Of a stretch of 40,181 bases of DNA, positions 7,757-16,144 are shown one piece after another; the stretch's first letter is position 1, and each line of letters begins with the position of its first letter. The notes beneath the pieces were generated by a model. That model saw only the letters and a program-made list of their open reading frames with translations, made no database searches and was not told the origin of the DNA. Source of the DNA: Chitinophagaceae bacterium (GTDB taxonomy: Bacteria > Bacteroidota > Bacteroidia > Cytophagales > Cytophagaceae); contig JAQBNU010000115.1 in assembly GCA_028288365.1 (NCBI GenBank), forward strand, positions 1-40,181, given 5' to 3'. Both the position numbers and the translations under genes were made by a program.

Positions 7757-9178
7757 ATGAAAAACTCGGACGACATAGAGCAACAAGTAGAAGAGCATTC
7801 TTTCAGGGATACGATGGTTACTTCAGACTCGTCGGGTAAGCGGATCTGGCTCTATCCTCAGCATGCCGTTGGCAAATATACCAACTGGCGCAATGCGTTA
7901 TCCGTTTTGTTTATTGTACTGATGGTAAGTGGGCCTTTCTTAAGGATCAATGGGGAGCCATTGCTGATGCTGGATATTGTCAGCAGGAAGTTTATCATTT
8001 TTGGAAAAATATTCTGGCCGCAGGATTTTCAAATTTTCCTATTGGTGATGATTGCCTTCGTCATTTTCATTGGATTGTTTACGGTCATTTATGGAAGAGT
8101 GTTTTGCGGATGGGTATGTCCGCAAACCATCTTCATGGAATCTGTCTTTCGGAAAATTGAATACTGGATAGAGGGTGATTGGAGAGAAAGAATGCGTTTG
8201 GACAAACAGGAATTGAATGCCACAAAGTTTTTCAAAAAAATAGTGAAACATGTGGTGTTCTTCCTGCTGTCCTTTGTGATTGCCAATGTCTTGTTGAGTT
8301 ATATCATCGGTTCTGATCGGGTATTACAAATACTGACAACGAATCCGAAAGATCAGATTGGAACTTTGACTTCTCTATTGATCTTCACCCTTGTGTTCTA
8401 TTGGATCTATGCGAAGTTCAGAGAACAAGTATGCACGGTCATTTGTCCTTATGGAAGACTGCAAGGTGTACTGCTGGATAAAAAATCCTGGGTGGTCATC
8501 TACGATTATGTACGTGGAGAGAAGCGCGGAAAATTCAGAAAGAATGAATCCAGAGTGGATGCCGGGAAAGGAGATTGCATTGCCTGTAATCACTGCGTAC
8601 ATGTTTGTCCGGCAGGCATAGATATTAGAAACGGTACGCAATTGGAGTGCATCAATTGTACTGCTTGCATGGATGCCTGCGATACGATGATGAAAGGCGT
8701 GGGTTTGAAACAAGGTCTTATCCGAATGGACTCAGAGGAAGGTATTGCAGAGGGCAAACCTTTCCGTTTCACCTATCGGATGATGGGATATACAGCGGTA
8801 TTGTTGGTCTTGATGGCATTTATTTTTTCTATGCTGGTCTTCCGTTCCGATATAGAAACAAGTATGCTTCGCACACCGGGTACGTTATTTCAAGTGATGC
8901 CTGATCATAAAGTAAGCAATTTGTATACCATCAAAATGATCAATAAAACCAATCAGGAAATTGCTGTACAGGTAAAAATTATATCTGGTAAAGGAGAATT
9001 GAAACTCATCGGCAAAGACCTGGTGGTACCGTCACAAGGTACAGTACAGACTGCTGCTTTTGTTGTTCTCAATAAAGCGGATATCAAAAAAGTAAAAACG
9101 GATATCAAATTGGCCGTGTATACGAAGGGTAAACAATTGGAAACGTTGTCTACGACATTCATTGGGCCTGTTAATTAA
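7757..9178 (+). CDS. ccoG: cbb3 oxidase accessory ferredoxin-like protein CcoG/FixG
   Basis: A 473-residue polyferredoxin. It has membrane helices around residues 45-65, 90-110 and 170-200, the NapH-type cysteine motifs FCGWVCPQ and CTVICPYGR, a two-[4Fe-4S] ferredoxin region (CIACNHCVHVCP and CINCTACMDAC, about residues 275-315), another helix near 345-365, and a C-terminal Ig-like FixG domain. CcoG takes part in cbb3 assembly, and the family is linked to copper reduction during CuB insertion. It sits in the cco operon directly after ccoP. Length and motifs are complete. Confidence 0.95.
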   Translation: MKNSDDIEQQVEEHSFRDTMVTSDSSGKRIWLYPQHAVGKYTNWRNALSVLFIVLMVSGPFLRINGEPLLMLDIVSRKFIIFGKIFWPQDFQIFLLVMIAFVIFIGLFTVIYGRVFCGWVCPQTIFMESVFRKIEYWIEGDWRERMRLDKQELNATKFFKKIVKHVVFFLLSFVIANVLLSYIIGSDRVLQILTTNPKDQIGTLTSLLIFTLVFYWIYAKFREQVCTVICPYGRLQGVLLDKKSWVVIYDYVRGEKRGKFRKNESRVDAGKGDCIACNHCVHVCPAGIDIRNGTQLECINCTACMDACDTMMKGVGLKQGLIRMDSEEGIAEGKPFRFTYRMMGYTAVLLVLMAFIFSMLVFRSDIETSMLRTPGTLFQVMPDHKVSNLYTIKMINKTNQEIAVQVKIISGKGELKLIGKDLVVPSQGTVQTAAFVVLNKADIKKVKTDIKLAVYTKGKQLETLSTTFIGPVN

Positions 9179-9206
9179 TTTATTTTCTAACATAAATAAG
9201 TAACGT

Positions 9207-9641
9207 ATGAGCTGGGGATATAAAGTCACGTTGATCACTTTGAGTTTTGTTTGTCTCATGACAGGCCTCGTCATTGCTGCATTTCGCCAAAATGTAGATT
9301 TGGTGACAGAGGATTATTATGGAAAGGAACTACAATTCCAATCACAAATTGACAAACAGAAAAATTACAGTCAATTGCAAGAAGGGATTTTGTGTGAGCA
9401 AAACGACAGCAATTTGGTGGTTACTTTTACTAACGATTTCAAGAATCAAGAAATCAAAGGACAAGCCTTGTTGTTTCGTCCGTCGGATGCTTCAAAAGAT
9501 ATTTATTTAAAACTTGAGCCTGTTCATGGGGTACAGAAAATAGATAAACACCAATTAATACCTGGCCTGTATACCATTCAATTGGATTACACGGTTGCTG
9601 ATAAGTCTTATTATTTCGAAGAAAATATCATGATCTATTAA
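9207..9641 (+). CDS. ccoH: FixH/CcoH family protein
   Basis: A 144-residue protein with one N-terminal membrane helix (YKVTLITLSFVCLMTGLVIAA) followed by the FixH signature VDLVTEDYYGKEL and a periplasmic domain. FixH/CcoH is required for cbb3 oxidase assembly or stability. It follows ccoG after 28 bases. Its stop TAA shares one base with the ATG of the next gene (TAATG), implying coupled translation. Confidence 0.92.
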   Translation: MSWGYKVTLITLSFVCLMTGLVIAAFRQNVDLVTEDYYGKELQFQSQIDKQKNYSQLQEGILCEQNDSNLVVTFTNDFKNQEIKGQALLFRPSDASKDIYLKLEPVHGVQKIDKHQLIPGLYTIQLDYTVADKSYYFEENIMIY

Positions 9642-10339
9642 TGATGTTGGTATACGCTGCGTTTGCTATGGGTTTATTAGGAAGCATGCACTGCCTGGGT
9701 ATGTGTGGCCCTATCGCCATGGCTTTGCCTGTACGCACCCGTCACGTAGGAATAAAAACAGCAAAATACCTTTTGTACAACGCAGGAAGAATTTTGACTT
9801 ATTCTGTTTTAGGTGCTATCATTGGTTTGGTAGGAAAAGGGTTTGTATTTGCAGGTCTACAGCAAGCGCTTTCTATTGGCGCTGGCTTCGCTATCATTCT
9901 TTCTGTTGCAGTGATCCATTATCCTTTTGAAAAATGGATGACGACTAACATGATATCGCCGATTCAATATAAAATCAAACAAGCTTTCACTTATTACTTT
10001 CAGCATCCTAATGGATCGGGTCTATTGGTGTTGGGCTTACTGAACGGTTTACTTCCTTGTGGGATGGTATATGCCGCATGTTTTGGTGCATTGGCTTCGG
10101 GCAATGCTTTATCCGGCGCTTTATTTATGATGGCCTTTGGTGTGGGTACGGTACCCTTAATGCTCACTGCCTCTTTTGCTGGACATGCGATGGGACATCA
10201 GTGGAGACAGTTATTCAATAAACTAAGTCCGGTATTGACCGTTGCAATTGGTGCACTTTTAATTCTAAGAGGGTTGCAGGTACACGTACCCGAATTCATA
10301 CCTGTTGCATTTGAAAAGTCAATCTATACCTGTCATTAA
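9641..10339 (+). CDS. UreH/SafE-like membrane transporter in the cco operon
   Basis: A 232-residue protein with about six membrane helices in two related halves. The halves contain GSMHCLGMCGP (near residue 15) and NGLLPCGMVYAACFG (near residue 130), the cysteine-containing helices typical of the UreH-like / DsbD_2 transmembrane family. Such genes often follow ccoGH in Bacteroidota. The intramembrane cysteines and the context suggest metal (copper) or thiol-linked transport for oxidase assembly, but the substrate is inferred. It overlaps ccoH by one base and ends one base before hemN. Confidence 0.82.
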   Translation: MMLVYAAFAMGLLGSMHCLGMCGPIAMALPVRTRHVGIKTAKYLLYNAGRILTYSVLGAIIGLVGKGFVFAGLQQALSIGAGFAIILSVAVIHYPFEKWMTTNMISPIQYKIKQAFTYYFQHPNGSGLLVLGLLNGLLPCGMVYAACFGALASGNALSGALFMMAFGVGTVPLMLTASFAGHAMGHQWRQLFNKLSPVLTVAIGALLILRGLQVHVPEFIPVAFEKSIYTCH

Positions 10340-10340
10340 T

Positions 10341-11708
10341 ATGGAAGCATTAGACAAAGATTTGCTCATCAGGAAATACAATGTGCCGGGCCCAAGGTAC
10401 ACCAGTTATCCAACGGTTCCATTTTGGGACAATGAAACATTTGGTTTAGAAAAATGGGAGAAGCTCATCGTTGAAAAATTTTCAGAAAATTGGGAAGAGA
10501 TCAGTGTGTACATACATCTTCCATATTGCGAAAGTCTTTGTACGTTCTGCGGATGCAATACCCGCATCACGGTGAACCATGCGGTGGAAGCACCTTACAT
10601 CGATGCCGTATTGAAAGAATGGAACCTGTATTTGTCCAAGATGAAATTCAAACCGGTGATCAAAGAACTTCATCTGGGTGGTGGTACGCCAACGTTCTTC
10701 AGTGCAAAGCAATTGGAAAGACTGATATTAGGAATAACGGCCAATGTGATCTTGTGTCCGGACGCTGAACTTGGGTTTGAAGGTCATCCCAATAATACGA
10801 CTCCCTTGCATTTACAAACATTATATGATTTAGGATTCAGAAGAGTGAGTTTTGGGATTCAGGATTTTGATCCTAAAGTTCAGGAAGCGATCAATAGAAT
10901 TCAATCTTTCGATAAAGTAAAAGAGGTGACGCAAGAGGCGAGAAGCATTGGTTATACATCAATAAATTTTGACATCGTGTATGGATTGCCTTTGCAAACC
11001 TTGTCCAGTATTTCCGATACGATCGACAAGGTAAAAGAATTACGACCGGATCGTATTGCGTTTTATAGTTACGCGCACGTGCCGTGGATCAAGCCTGGTC
11101 AACGCAAATTTACGGAACTGGATCTTCCTGATGACGAAGAGAAGAGAGCCTTGTATGAATATGGATTAAAAGAATTGGAAGAGGCCGGTTATGTTGAAAT
11201 AGGCATGGATCATTTCGCTTTGCCATCGGATGTATTGTACCATGCGGCTATGAATAAAACCCTGCATCGCAATTTCATGGGATATACGACGCAACGTACG
11301 GCTACACTGATTGGACTGGGTGTCTCTGCCATCAGTGATATTGGAGAGGCTTATGCGCAAAATGTTAAGACAGTAGAAGAATATATTGCAAGGATAGATC
11401 ATCATATACTTCCCGTATTTCGTGGACATTTTCTGAATAAGGAAGATGCTGTCATGAAAAAGCATATTCTCAATGTCATGTGCAAACAGGAGACGAGTTG
11501 GGAAGGCACCAATGAATCGTGCATGAGTTTGTTCAACGCATTGCTGAACATGGAAGAATTAGAAAAAGATGGATTGATAGAAACAGAGTATTTTTCCCTA
11601 AAGGTGACACCTTTGGGGAAAAAGTTTATCCGAAATGTATGTATGGCTTTAGATACTTATTTGCAAGCCAAAGGAAAAAGTGTTGTTCAATTTTCAAAAG
11701 TTATTTAG
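10341..11708 (+). CDS. hemN: Oxygen-independent coproporphyrinogen III oxidase (radical SAM)
   Basis: A 455-residue radical SAM enzyme that oxidatively decarboxylates coproporphyrinogen III to protoporphyrinogen IX without O2, in the cytoplasm. The [4Fe-4S] motif is C63-x3-C67-x2-C70 with the HemN-specific fourth cysteine C72 (YCESLCTFCGC). It also has VYIHLPYC, LHLGGGTPTFF and GFEGHPNNT, and a C-terminal HemN domain. I chose the ATG at 10341, next to the upstream stop. An alternative start at 10305 would overlap the membrane protein gene and add 12 residues. Placing hemN in the oxidase operon couples haem supply to low oxygen. Confidence 0.95.
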   Translation: MEALDKDLLIRKYNVPGPRYTSYPTVPFWDNETFGLEKWEKLIVEKFSENWEEISVYIHLPYCESLCTFCGCNTRITVNHAVEAPYIDAVLKEWNLYLSKMKFKPVIKELHLGGGTPTFFSAKQLERLILGITANVILCPDAELGFEGHPNNTTPLHLQTLYDLGFRRVSFGIQDFDPKVQEAINRIQSFDKVKEVTQEARSIGYTSINFDIVYGLPLQTLSSISDTIDKVKELRPDRIAFYSYAHVPWIKPGQRKFTELDLPDDEEKRALYEYGLKELEEAGYVEIGMDHFALPSDVLYHAAMNKTLHRNFMGYTTQRTATLIGLGVSAISDIGEAYAQNVKTVEEYIARIDHHILPVFRGHFLNKEDAVMKKHILNVMCKQETSWEGTNESCMSLFNALLNMEELEKDGLIETEYFSLKVTPLGKKFIRNVCMALDTYLQAKGKSVVQFSKVI

Positions 11709-11711
11709 TGT

Positions 11712-12458
11712 ATGGTTATTTTAGTATTCTTTATCGCCCATTGGTATTTGTCCTTATTTGCACAAACATTCTTTCTGCACCGCTACGCGGCGCATCAGAT
11801 GTTTACAATGAGTAAGGGATGGGAAAAGTTCTTTTACATCTTAACGTATATTTTCCAGGGATCTTCTTTCCTGAGTCCTTATGCATACGGGGTGATGCAT
11901 CGTTTGCACCATGCCTATGCAGATACAGAGAAAGATCCACATTCTCCTTCTTATTCTAAAAATCTCTTTCACATGATGTGGCAGACGAAGAAGATCTATA
12001 ATGATATTCTTCATCACCGGGCAAACATAGATCCTAAGTTTACCAAAGGAGTTCCTTATTGGAAATTCATAGAAAATATAGGGGATAACTGGTTGTCTCG
12101 TGTGGCCTGGGGTACAGCTTATACCTTGTTCTATATGCAATTCGCTACTCATTGGTGGATGTACTTCTTATTGCCTGTTCATTACCTGATGGGACCCGTG
12201 CATGGAGCGATCATCAATTGGTTCGCACATAAGTTTGGCTATGTGAATTTCAAAGTCAGCGATACGGCTAAAAATTTATTGCCGTTGGATGTACTGATGA
12301 TGGGAGAGAGTTATCATAACAACCACCATAAGTTTGGAGGACGTGCGAATTTTGGAGTCAGATGGTTTGAGCTGGATCCGACCTATCCAGTCATCAAGTT
12401 ATTGAATGCGGTACACATCATTAAGCTGAAGTTGAATAATGATTTGAATTATATGTAA
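11712..12458 (+). CDS. Membrane fatty acid (acyl-CoA) desaturase
   Basis: A 248-residue member of the di-iron membrane desaturase family, which introduces a cis double bond into acyl chains using O2 and electrons. The three histidine boxes are present: H23RYAAH28 (HX4H), HRLHHAY (HX2HH) and YHNNHHKFG (HX2HH). Hydrophobic pairs of helices flank them. Size and boxes fit the delta-9 acyl-CoA desaturase subgroup. It starts three bases after the hemN stop, so it is probably the last gene of the cco-hemN operon. An O2-consuming enzyme there is notable. A strong terminator follows. Confidence 0.9.
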   Translation: MVILVFFIAHWYLSLFAQTFFLHRYAAHQMFTMSKGWEKFFYILTYIFQGSSFLSPYAYGVMHRLHHAYADTEKDPHSPSYSKNLFHMMWQTKKIYNDILHHRANIDPKFTKGVPYWKFIENIGDNWLSRVAWGTAYTLFYMQFATHWWMYFLLPVHYLMGPVHGAIINWFAHKFGYVNFKVSDTAKNLLPLDVLMMGESYHNNHHKFGGRANFGVRWFELDPTYPVIKLLNAVHIIKLKLNNDLNYM

Positions 12459-12468
12459 TAAAAAATAG

Positions 12469-12515
12469 AATGACTTCTGCGCTATGTGTTTTTTGTGTAG
12501 AGCAGAAGTCATTTT
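12469..12515 (+). terminator. Terminator closing the cco-hemN-desaturase operon
   Basis: A 12-bp perfect stem, AATGACTTCTGC (12469-12480) with GCAGAAGTCATT (12502-12513), has a 21-base loop and a short T run after it. It lies between convergent genes and its A/T flanks may let it act on both strands. Confidence 0.8.
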
Positions 12516-12530
12516 ATATCAGAGTATGAT

Positions 12531-13091
12531 TTACTGCATCTCGTAAACCTCGTCTATAGTGACGCGTATGACTTCCGCTACTTTTTGCATCACCAATTGA
12601 GGAACTTCAATATGATGATCGACGAGTTTGACATCAAATGTGGTATGTAGATTTAATTTCATGGATGGATCGATAGTGAGCGTACCAGAAATCGTTCTGA
12701 CTTTCTCAACTCCATGTATGTTCAATTTTCCCGTCACTGTAATTTTATAGGAGCCAGGTTCTTTGAAATTTATTTTTTCGTTGATGAGACCAGAAAAGGT
12801 TGCTTTGGGGTATTTATCACTCTCCATGTATTTTTCATTGAAATGTTCTTCCATGAATGCATTGTTGAAGTGAAATGTCTTAATAGCGATTACTGCCGCC
12901 ACATTCTGATTACTTGTATTAATAGCGGATACCATTGATTTTGAAATGGCATCGATATTTTCAATCGGTGTTTCTGAAAAAAACTGAACAGAACTTTTTA
13001 TACTTTTGTACATTGATGTATTCGATTGAGCAACAACATAGAGGCTGCCACTGAATACAAACACAAGCGAGAGAAGGAGGTGCTTTACCAT
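12531..13091 (-). CDS. YceI-family secreted protein
   Basis: A 186-residue protein with a signal peptide (about residues 1-21, ending VVAQS). Its YceI-type lipocalin-like beta barrel shows SSVQFFSETPIENIDA, FHFNNAFMEEHFNEKYMESDKYP and GKLNIHGVEK. YceI proteins bind isoprenoid or amide lipids in the periplasm, and the ligand here is unknown. Its start overlaps the end of the DUF5777 gene by seven bases. It is the last gene of the cytochrome/DUF5777/YceI operon. Confidence 0.85.
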   Translation of the reverse strand: MVKHLLLSLVFVFSGSLYVVAQSNTSMYKSIKSSVQFFSETPIENIDAISKSMVSAINTSNQNVAAVIAIKTFHFNNAFMEEHFNEKYMESDKYPKATFSGLINEKINFKEPGSYKITVTGKLNIHGVEKVRTISGTLTIDPSMKLNLHTTFDVKLVDHHIEVPQLVMQKVAEVIRVTIDEVYEMQ

Positions 13092-14014
13092 TTTTTATCT
13101 TTGTTACCTTTTTTATGTGCATGAATTCCAAACACCCTGGAAATATTAAAGCCCAATCGTATTTCTCCTTTTTGCCAACTGGTAGTAGTATAAGGTATTG
13201 CCTGTACTTCGTTGATGGCTGTCGCATTTGTAACAAAAACCTGAAATACATGTCCTCCTGTTTCTATGTCTATTCCTACGCTCGCTACATTATGATATAA
13301 GGTTGATTGCTGCACGGTGTAACGTGTTACGCGCAGCGCATATTCTCCGGTAATGGACAAACTTCTTGTTATCTTAAATCTTCCAGAACCGGCTAGCGAA
13401 AACATATCATTTTTATCGTTGAGGTTTTGTACCAGGTTATAATGAATCAATGTCGGAGCAATTTGTAAGGTTAACTTTTGATTGAATTTTCTCGCTATCA
13501 TCAATTGATACAGGTAAGAAATTCTTGAACTGAAAAATTGATATTGATCAACACCTGTGATATTTTTATTAGGATCAATAAGAGTAGTGATGTTCATGGT
13601 TGCCAATCCCGTTATGCTGATGGGAACATCTTCATTATTGGTTTGCCTCAGTATGCGATACTTTAAGAAGCCGTCTATCAATTTCCCATAAGATGAACGT
13701 CCTATTCCTACCGTGAAACGATCTGTGACAGAATAATCAAATCCTAATCGTAGTGTTGCCGGTCCATCTAATCCCCACAAGTTGTTGGTTCCGGTGCTGA
13801 AGTCTCCGAAACGATGTGAGATTCTAAAATCCAAAGAACCTTTACCAAGTGTTTCAATCGTATGTAGATTAATCAAACGAGTTCCTTTGAAAGAGGCAAT
13901 GGTATGATCCGTAGTTGGTGGATTTTCTTTTTCAAGTGTGCGAAGCAAATCGTCTTGCGCCCATCCTTTGAGAGAGAAAAGCAAGGCAAAGGAAAATATT
14001 ATTTTTTTTAACAT
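13085..14014 (-). CDS. DUF5777-like outer-membrane beta-barrel protein
   Basis: A 309-residue protein with a signal peptide (MLKKIIFSFALLFSLKGWAQ) and amphipathic beta strands to the C-terminus. Recognisable pieces are LINLHTIETLGKGSLDFRISHRFG and LWGLDGPATLRLGFDYSVTDR, typical of the DUF5777 barrels that accompany YceI and cytochrome c genes in Bacteroidota. Its function is not established. I placed the start at the ATG ending at 14014, directly before the signal peptide. A longer frame to 14131 would overlap the upstream cytochrome gene. Confidence 0.8.
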   Translation of the reverse strand: MLKKIIFSFALLFSLKGWAQDDLLRTLEKENPPTTDHTIASFKGTRLINLHTIETLGKGSLDFRISHRFGDFSTGTNNLWGLDGPATLRLGFDYSVTDRFTVGIGRSSYGKLIDGFLKYRILRQTNNEDVPISITGLATMNITTLIDPNKNITGVDQYQFFSSRISYLYQLMIARKFNQKLTLQIAPTLIHYNLVQNLNDKNDMFSLAGSGRFKITRSLSITGEYALRVTRYTVQQSTLYHNVASVGIDIETGGHVFQVFVTNATAINEVQAIPYTTTSWQKGEIRLGFNISRVFGIHAHKKGNKDKKW

Positions 14015-14024
14015 GTCGTAAGTT

Positions 14025-14402
14025 TTACTGCGGTTCTTGTGCGTTGATCCAGTCGTTGAGTTTGCTGATCTGACAGCTGGATACTTTAACACCTCCTGGA
14101 GGCATTGTGTTATAGCCAGGTTGGCTTTCAATAGTTCCCATCAATGATCCGTTTTTAGCTGCCTTCATGACATCGTTGTAGTTATCCAATGCAACTCCTC
14201 CTGTGTTGTAATTGGTATTGTGGCAAGAGGTACAATTATTAGCCATGATGAATTTGACGCATTGGTTATAAGTCGCCACGCTATCGCATGGATTGGCATA
14301 TCCTTTTAAAGGATAAATGGCGTCTTCCTTATCGTAATAGCAGGCATCAAGTGCTATGGCACTCATGACTAGGATCAGTATATAGGATAATTTTCTTTTC
14401 AT
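14025..14402 (-). CDS. Small c-type cytochrome lipoprotein (CXXCH)
   Basis: A 125-residue predicted lipoprotein. It has a hydrophobic signal ending in LDAC (lipid-attached C21), then one haem c motif C57-T-S-C60-H61, and a later NTMPPGG whose Met could be the sixth haem ligand. It is probably a periplasmic electron carrier anchored to a membrane. It starts at the ATG ending at 14402, one base after the next cytochrome's stop on this strand. A 12-residue upstream extension was rejected because it would precede the signal peptide. Confidence 0.82.
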   Translation of the reverse strand: MKRKLSYILILVMSAIALDACYYDKEDAIYPLKGYANPCDSVATYNQCVKFIMANNCTSCHNTNYNTGGVALDNYNDVMKAAKNGSLMGTIESQPGYNTMPPGGVKVSSCQISKLNDWINAQEPQ

Positions 14403-14403
14403 G

Positions 14404-14814
14404 TTAGTTGTTTTTGGCTCCTTGCATGATCCATGCATAAATTAATTTCAACTGATCTTCCGATAGGGGTTGGCTTGGCGGCATAGGCTTCGTTCCTAGT
14501 CCACCCAGACTAATGATAGATTTGTACAATTGACTTTTAGGCGCGTTACCTGCACTGACATAGCGCATGACATCGTCGTAATAGACGAGAGACCTTCTGG
14601 TATTTGCATCATGACATCCTGAAAGGGCGCAGTTATTCTGAAGGATGGGATTGATGTCTACGTTATAGGAGATTGCTGGTAGGTCAGGAATGACGGGTTT
14701 ATGGTGACAGGCGACATTGCCGATGATAACGGCCAATGGAAAAGGGATTAGAACCAACAGCACCTTTTTTAAGGTAGATGCATTGTTTCGGGTATAAGAA
14801 AATAGAGTCTTCAT
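14404..14814 (-). CDS. Cytochrome c-like lipoprotein with a CX4CH haem motif
   Basis: A 136-residue predicted lipoprotein with lipobox NVAC (C36). Its haem attachment motif is the unusual C62-ALSG-C67-H68, four residues between the cysteines instead of two. A later KPMPPSQPLS supplies a likely Met ligand. The overall layout (INPILQNNC...GCH...DQLKLIYAWI) is that of Bacteroidota c-type cytochromes of this class. I chose the ATG ending at 14814. The open frame extends to 14973, but that part is a poor leader and contains the candidate ECF promoter at 14865-14893. It is the first gene of the cytochrome/DUF5777/YceI operon. Confidence 0.8.
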   Translation of the reverse strand: MKTLFSYTRNNASTLKKVLLVLIPFPLAVIIGNVACHHKPVIPDLPAISYNVDINPILQNNCALSGCHDANTRRSLVYYDDVMRYVSAGNAPKSQLYKSIISLGGLGTKPMPPSQPLSEDQLKLIYAWIMQGAKNN

Positions 14815-14864
14815 CGCCAGATCGTCTGATATATAGTCTTCACAAAAGGAAGGAACATAACTGA

Positions 14865-14893
14865 GACCGATAGAAGGACAAAAACCCCTATGC
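14865..14893 (-). promoter_or_regulatory. Candidate ECF sigma promoter before the cytochrome operon
   Basis: On the minus strand: GCATAGGGGT, 16 bases, GTC, ending 50 bases before the ATG at 14814. The same ten bases, the same 16-base spacing and the same GTC occur before fecR at 17200-17228. A bipartite layout with a GTC-type -10 is typical of ECF sigma promoters, so the adjacent sigma factor (17236-17808) is the natural candidate. Confidence 0.55.
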
Positions 14894-14942
14894 GAGATAA
14901 AAAAATGCAATAGAAAAAGTGAGTGTAAGAAATCCCCTTTGT

Positions 14943-16139
14943 TTAAAATCTTATACCCCCATGTAACCCCCAATTCACAAGGGTTTTGGCACGATCAACA
15001 GGAGCATTAGTCTTAGACGAATGATCATCAGCATCTTGGTTATGATCTGAATGGGCATGAGGCTTGAAACGTATGTTGCATTCAGGTCCGATAAAAAAGC
15101 ATACTTTAGGCGTTAGCTGATAGCCCAGGTTGAATTTGACTTGTTGCATCAGGTTAAATTCTTCTGGAACTTCTTTTAAATCATACCCCAATTGATAGAG
15201 TAGCGCGTCAATATTTAATGCCATGGATTTCGTCAACAATATTTCTGTACCGAATCCATAGCCAAGCCCCCAATCGTAATCGTCCAGGTCTTTGTCTGAG
15301 CTTAAGCCCATTGCCAGGATGCTATGGAATTTTTTGGTTCCTGTCTTGTAAGCAACGTTTCCTTCCAACGTTGTGGAAGACCAAATTTCTATTTTATTGT
15401 ATCCTTTTTTGCAGATGTTGAGAAGGCCAAATTGAATACCACTTACAGAATGAGCAATGTTGATGATTCCCCATTGATTCCCTTTTACTTTTCGAGCAAC
15501 ATTCAATAACAAAGCGGTTTGGCTCGTGTTATAATTTCCTTTCGCAATATGAATCAAGGCCATTGATTTTTTCGGTGTGAATTTATAACTCGACACAAGT
15601 GCTGTCGTTGAAGGTTGTCGTTGAATGCTTGTGATCGTATCAGAAACATTAATAGGTATCTTTTTTATAATAGATAAGTCAGTAGTTTCATTGGATGATG
15701 GTGATGAGTTATTGTGTGATGTATCAATGGATGTTTGGTTATTACGGTCCGTTTGGTTTATGCTCGTTTCATCTTTCGGTATTTCAGATGAATTAACAGG
15801 TAGATTCTTTTTTATGGGCAAGACTTTTTTTCTTTTCAGTATGATTTGATTTCCTTTTTCTTCAAAAAAAATGGAAGTGCCTTCGAATAGTCTTTGAAGT
15901 ATCAATTGAAGTGGTTCATTGACAGTTTTTAATGATGTTTTTTTGTGGGCTGTGAGAATGCTGGAAGGATAAGAAAAATTGATCTGATAGTTTTGGTGAA
16001 TGTCTTCGAGGATATATTCTATCGTTTGATTTTCATAGGTTACACGGATTCTTTTTTGCAGTTGTTGACTAAAAGAGGGTAGCACCAACCCTGTAAGAAG
16101 GACTAAAAAAAAGAACGTTGCTTTGGCTATAAAATTCAT
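14943..16139 (-). CDS. STN-domain surface protein (no TonB receptor barrel)
   Basis: About 398 residues. The order is: signal peptide (about 1-25, ending SFSQQ); an STN domain (about 30-95; VTYENQTIEYILEDIHQNY, ILQRLFEGTSIFFEE) like the signalling domain of FecA-type receptors; a low-complexity Ser/Thr/Asn linker (about 110-165); then a C-terminal beta-rich domain with repeated GNQWGIINIA / GIQFGLLNI units, as in LA_2272-type surface repeat proteins; and a His/Asp-rich segment near the end (HAHSDHNQDADDH). There is no plug domain. Its position after sigma and fecR suggests it feeds a surface signal to FecR. The start could be 16139 or 16154, and I prefer 16139. Confidence 0.72.
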   Translation of the reverse strand: MNFIAKATFFFLVLLTGLVLPSFSQQLQKRIRVTYENQTIEYILEDIHQNYQINFSYPSSILTAHKKTSLKTVNEPLQLILQRLFEGTSIFFEEKGNQIILKRKKVLPIKKNLPVNSSEIPKDETSINQTDRNNQTSIDTSHNNSSPSSNETTDLSIIKKIPINVSDTITSIQRQPSTTALVSSYKFTPKKSMALIHIAKGNYNTSQTALLLNVARKVKGNQWGIINIAHSVSGIQFGLLNICKKGYNKIEIWSSTTLEGNVAYKTGTKKFHSILAMGLSSDKDLDDYDWGLGYGFGTEILLTKSMALNIDALLYQLGYDLKEVPEEFNLMQQVKFNLGYQLTPKVCFFIGPECNIRFKPHAHSDHNQDADDHSSKTNAPVDRAKTLVNWGLHGGIRF

Positions 16140-16144
16140 GTGGC

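Noticed and set aside
14815..14973. A 53-residue N-terminal extension of the CX4CH cytochrome.
   Set aside because: It would put a non-signal leader before a good lipoprotein signal and cover the candidate ECF promoter.
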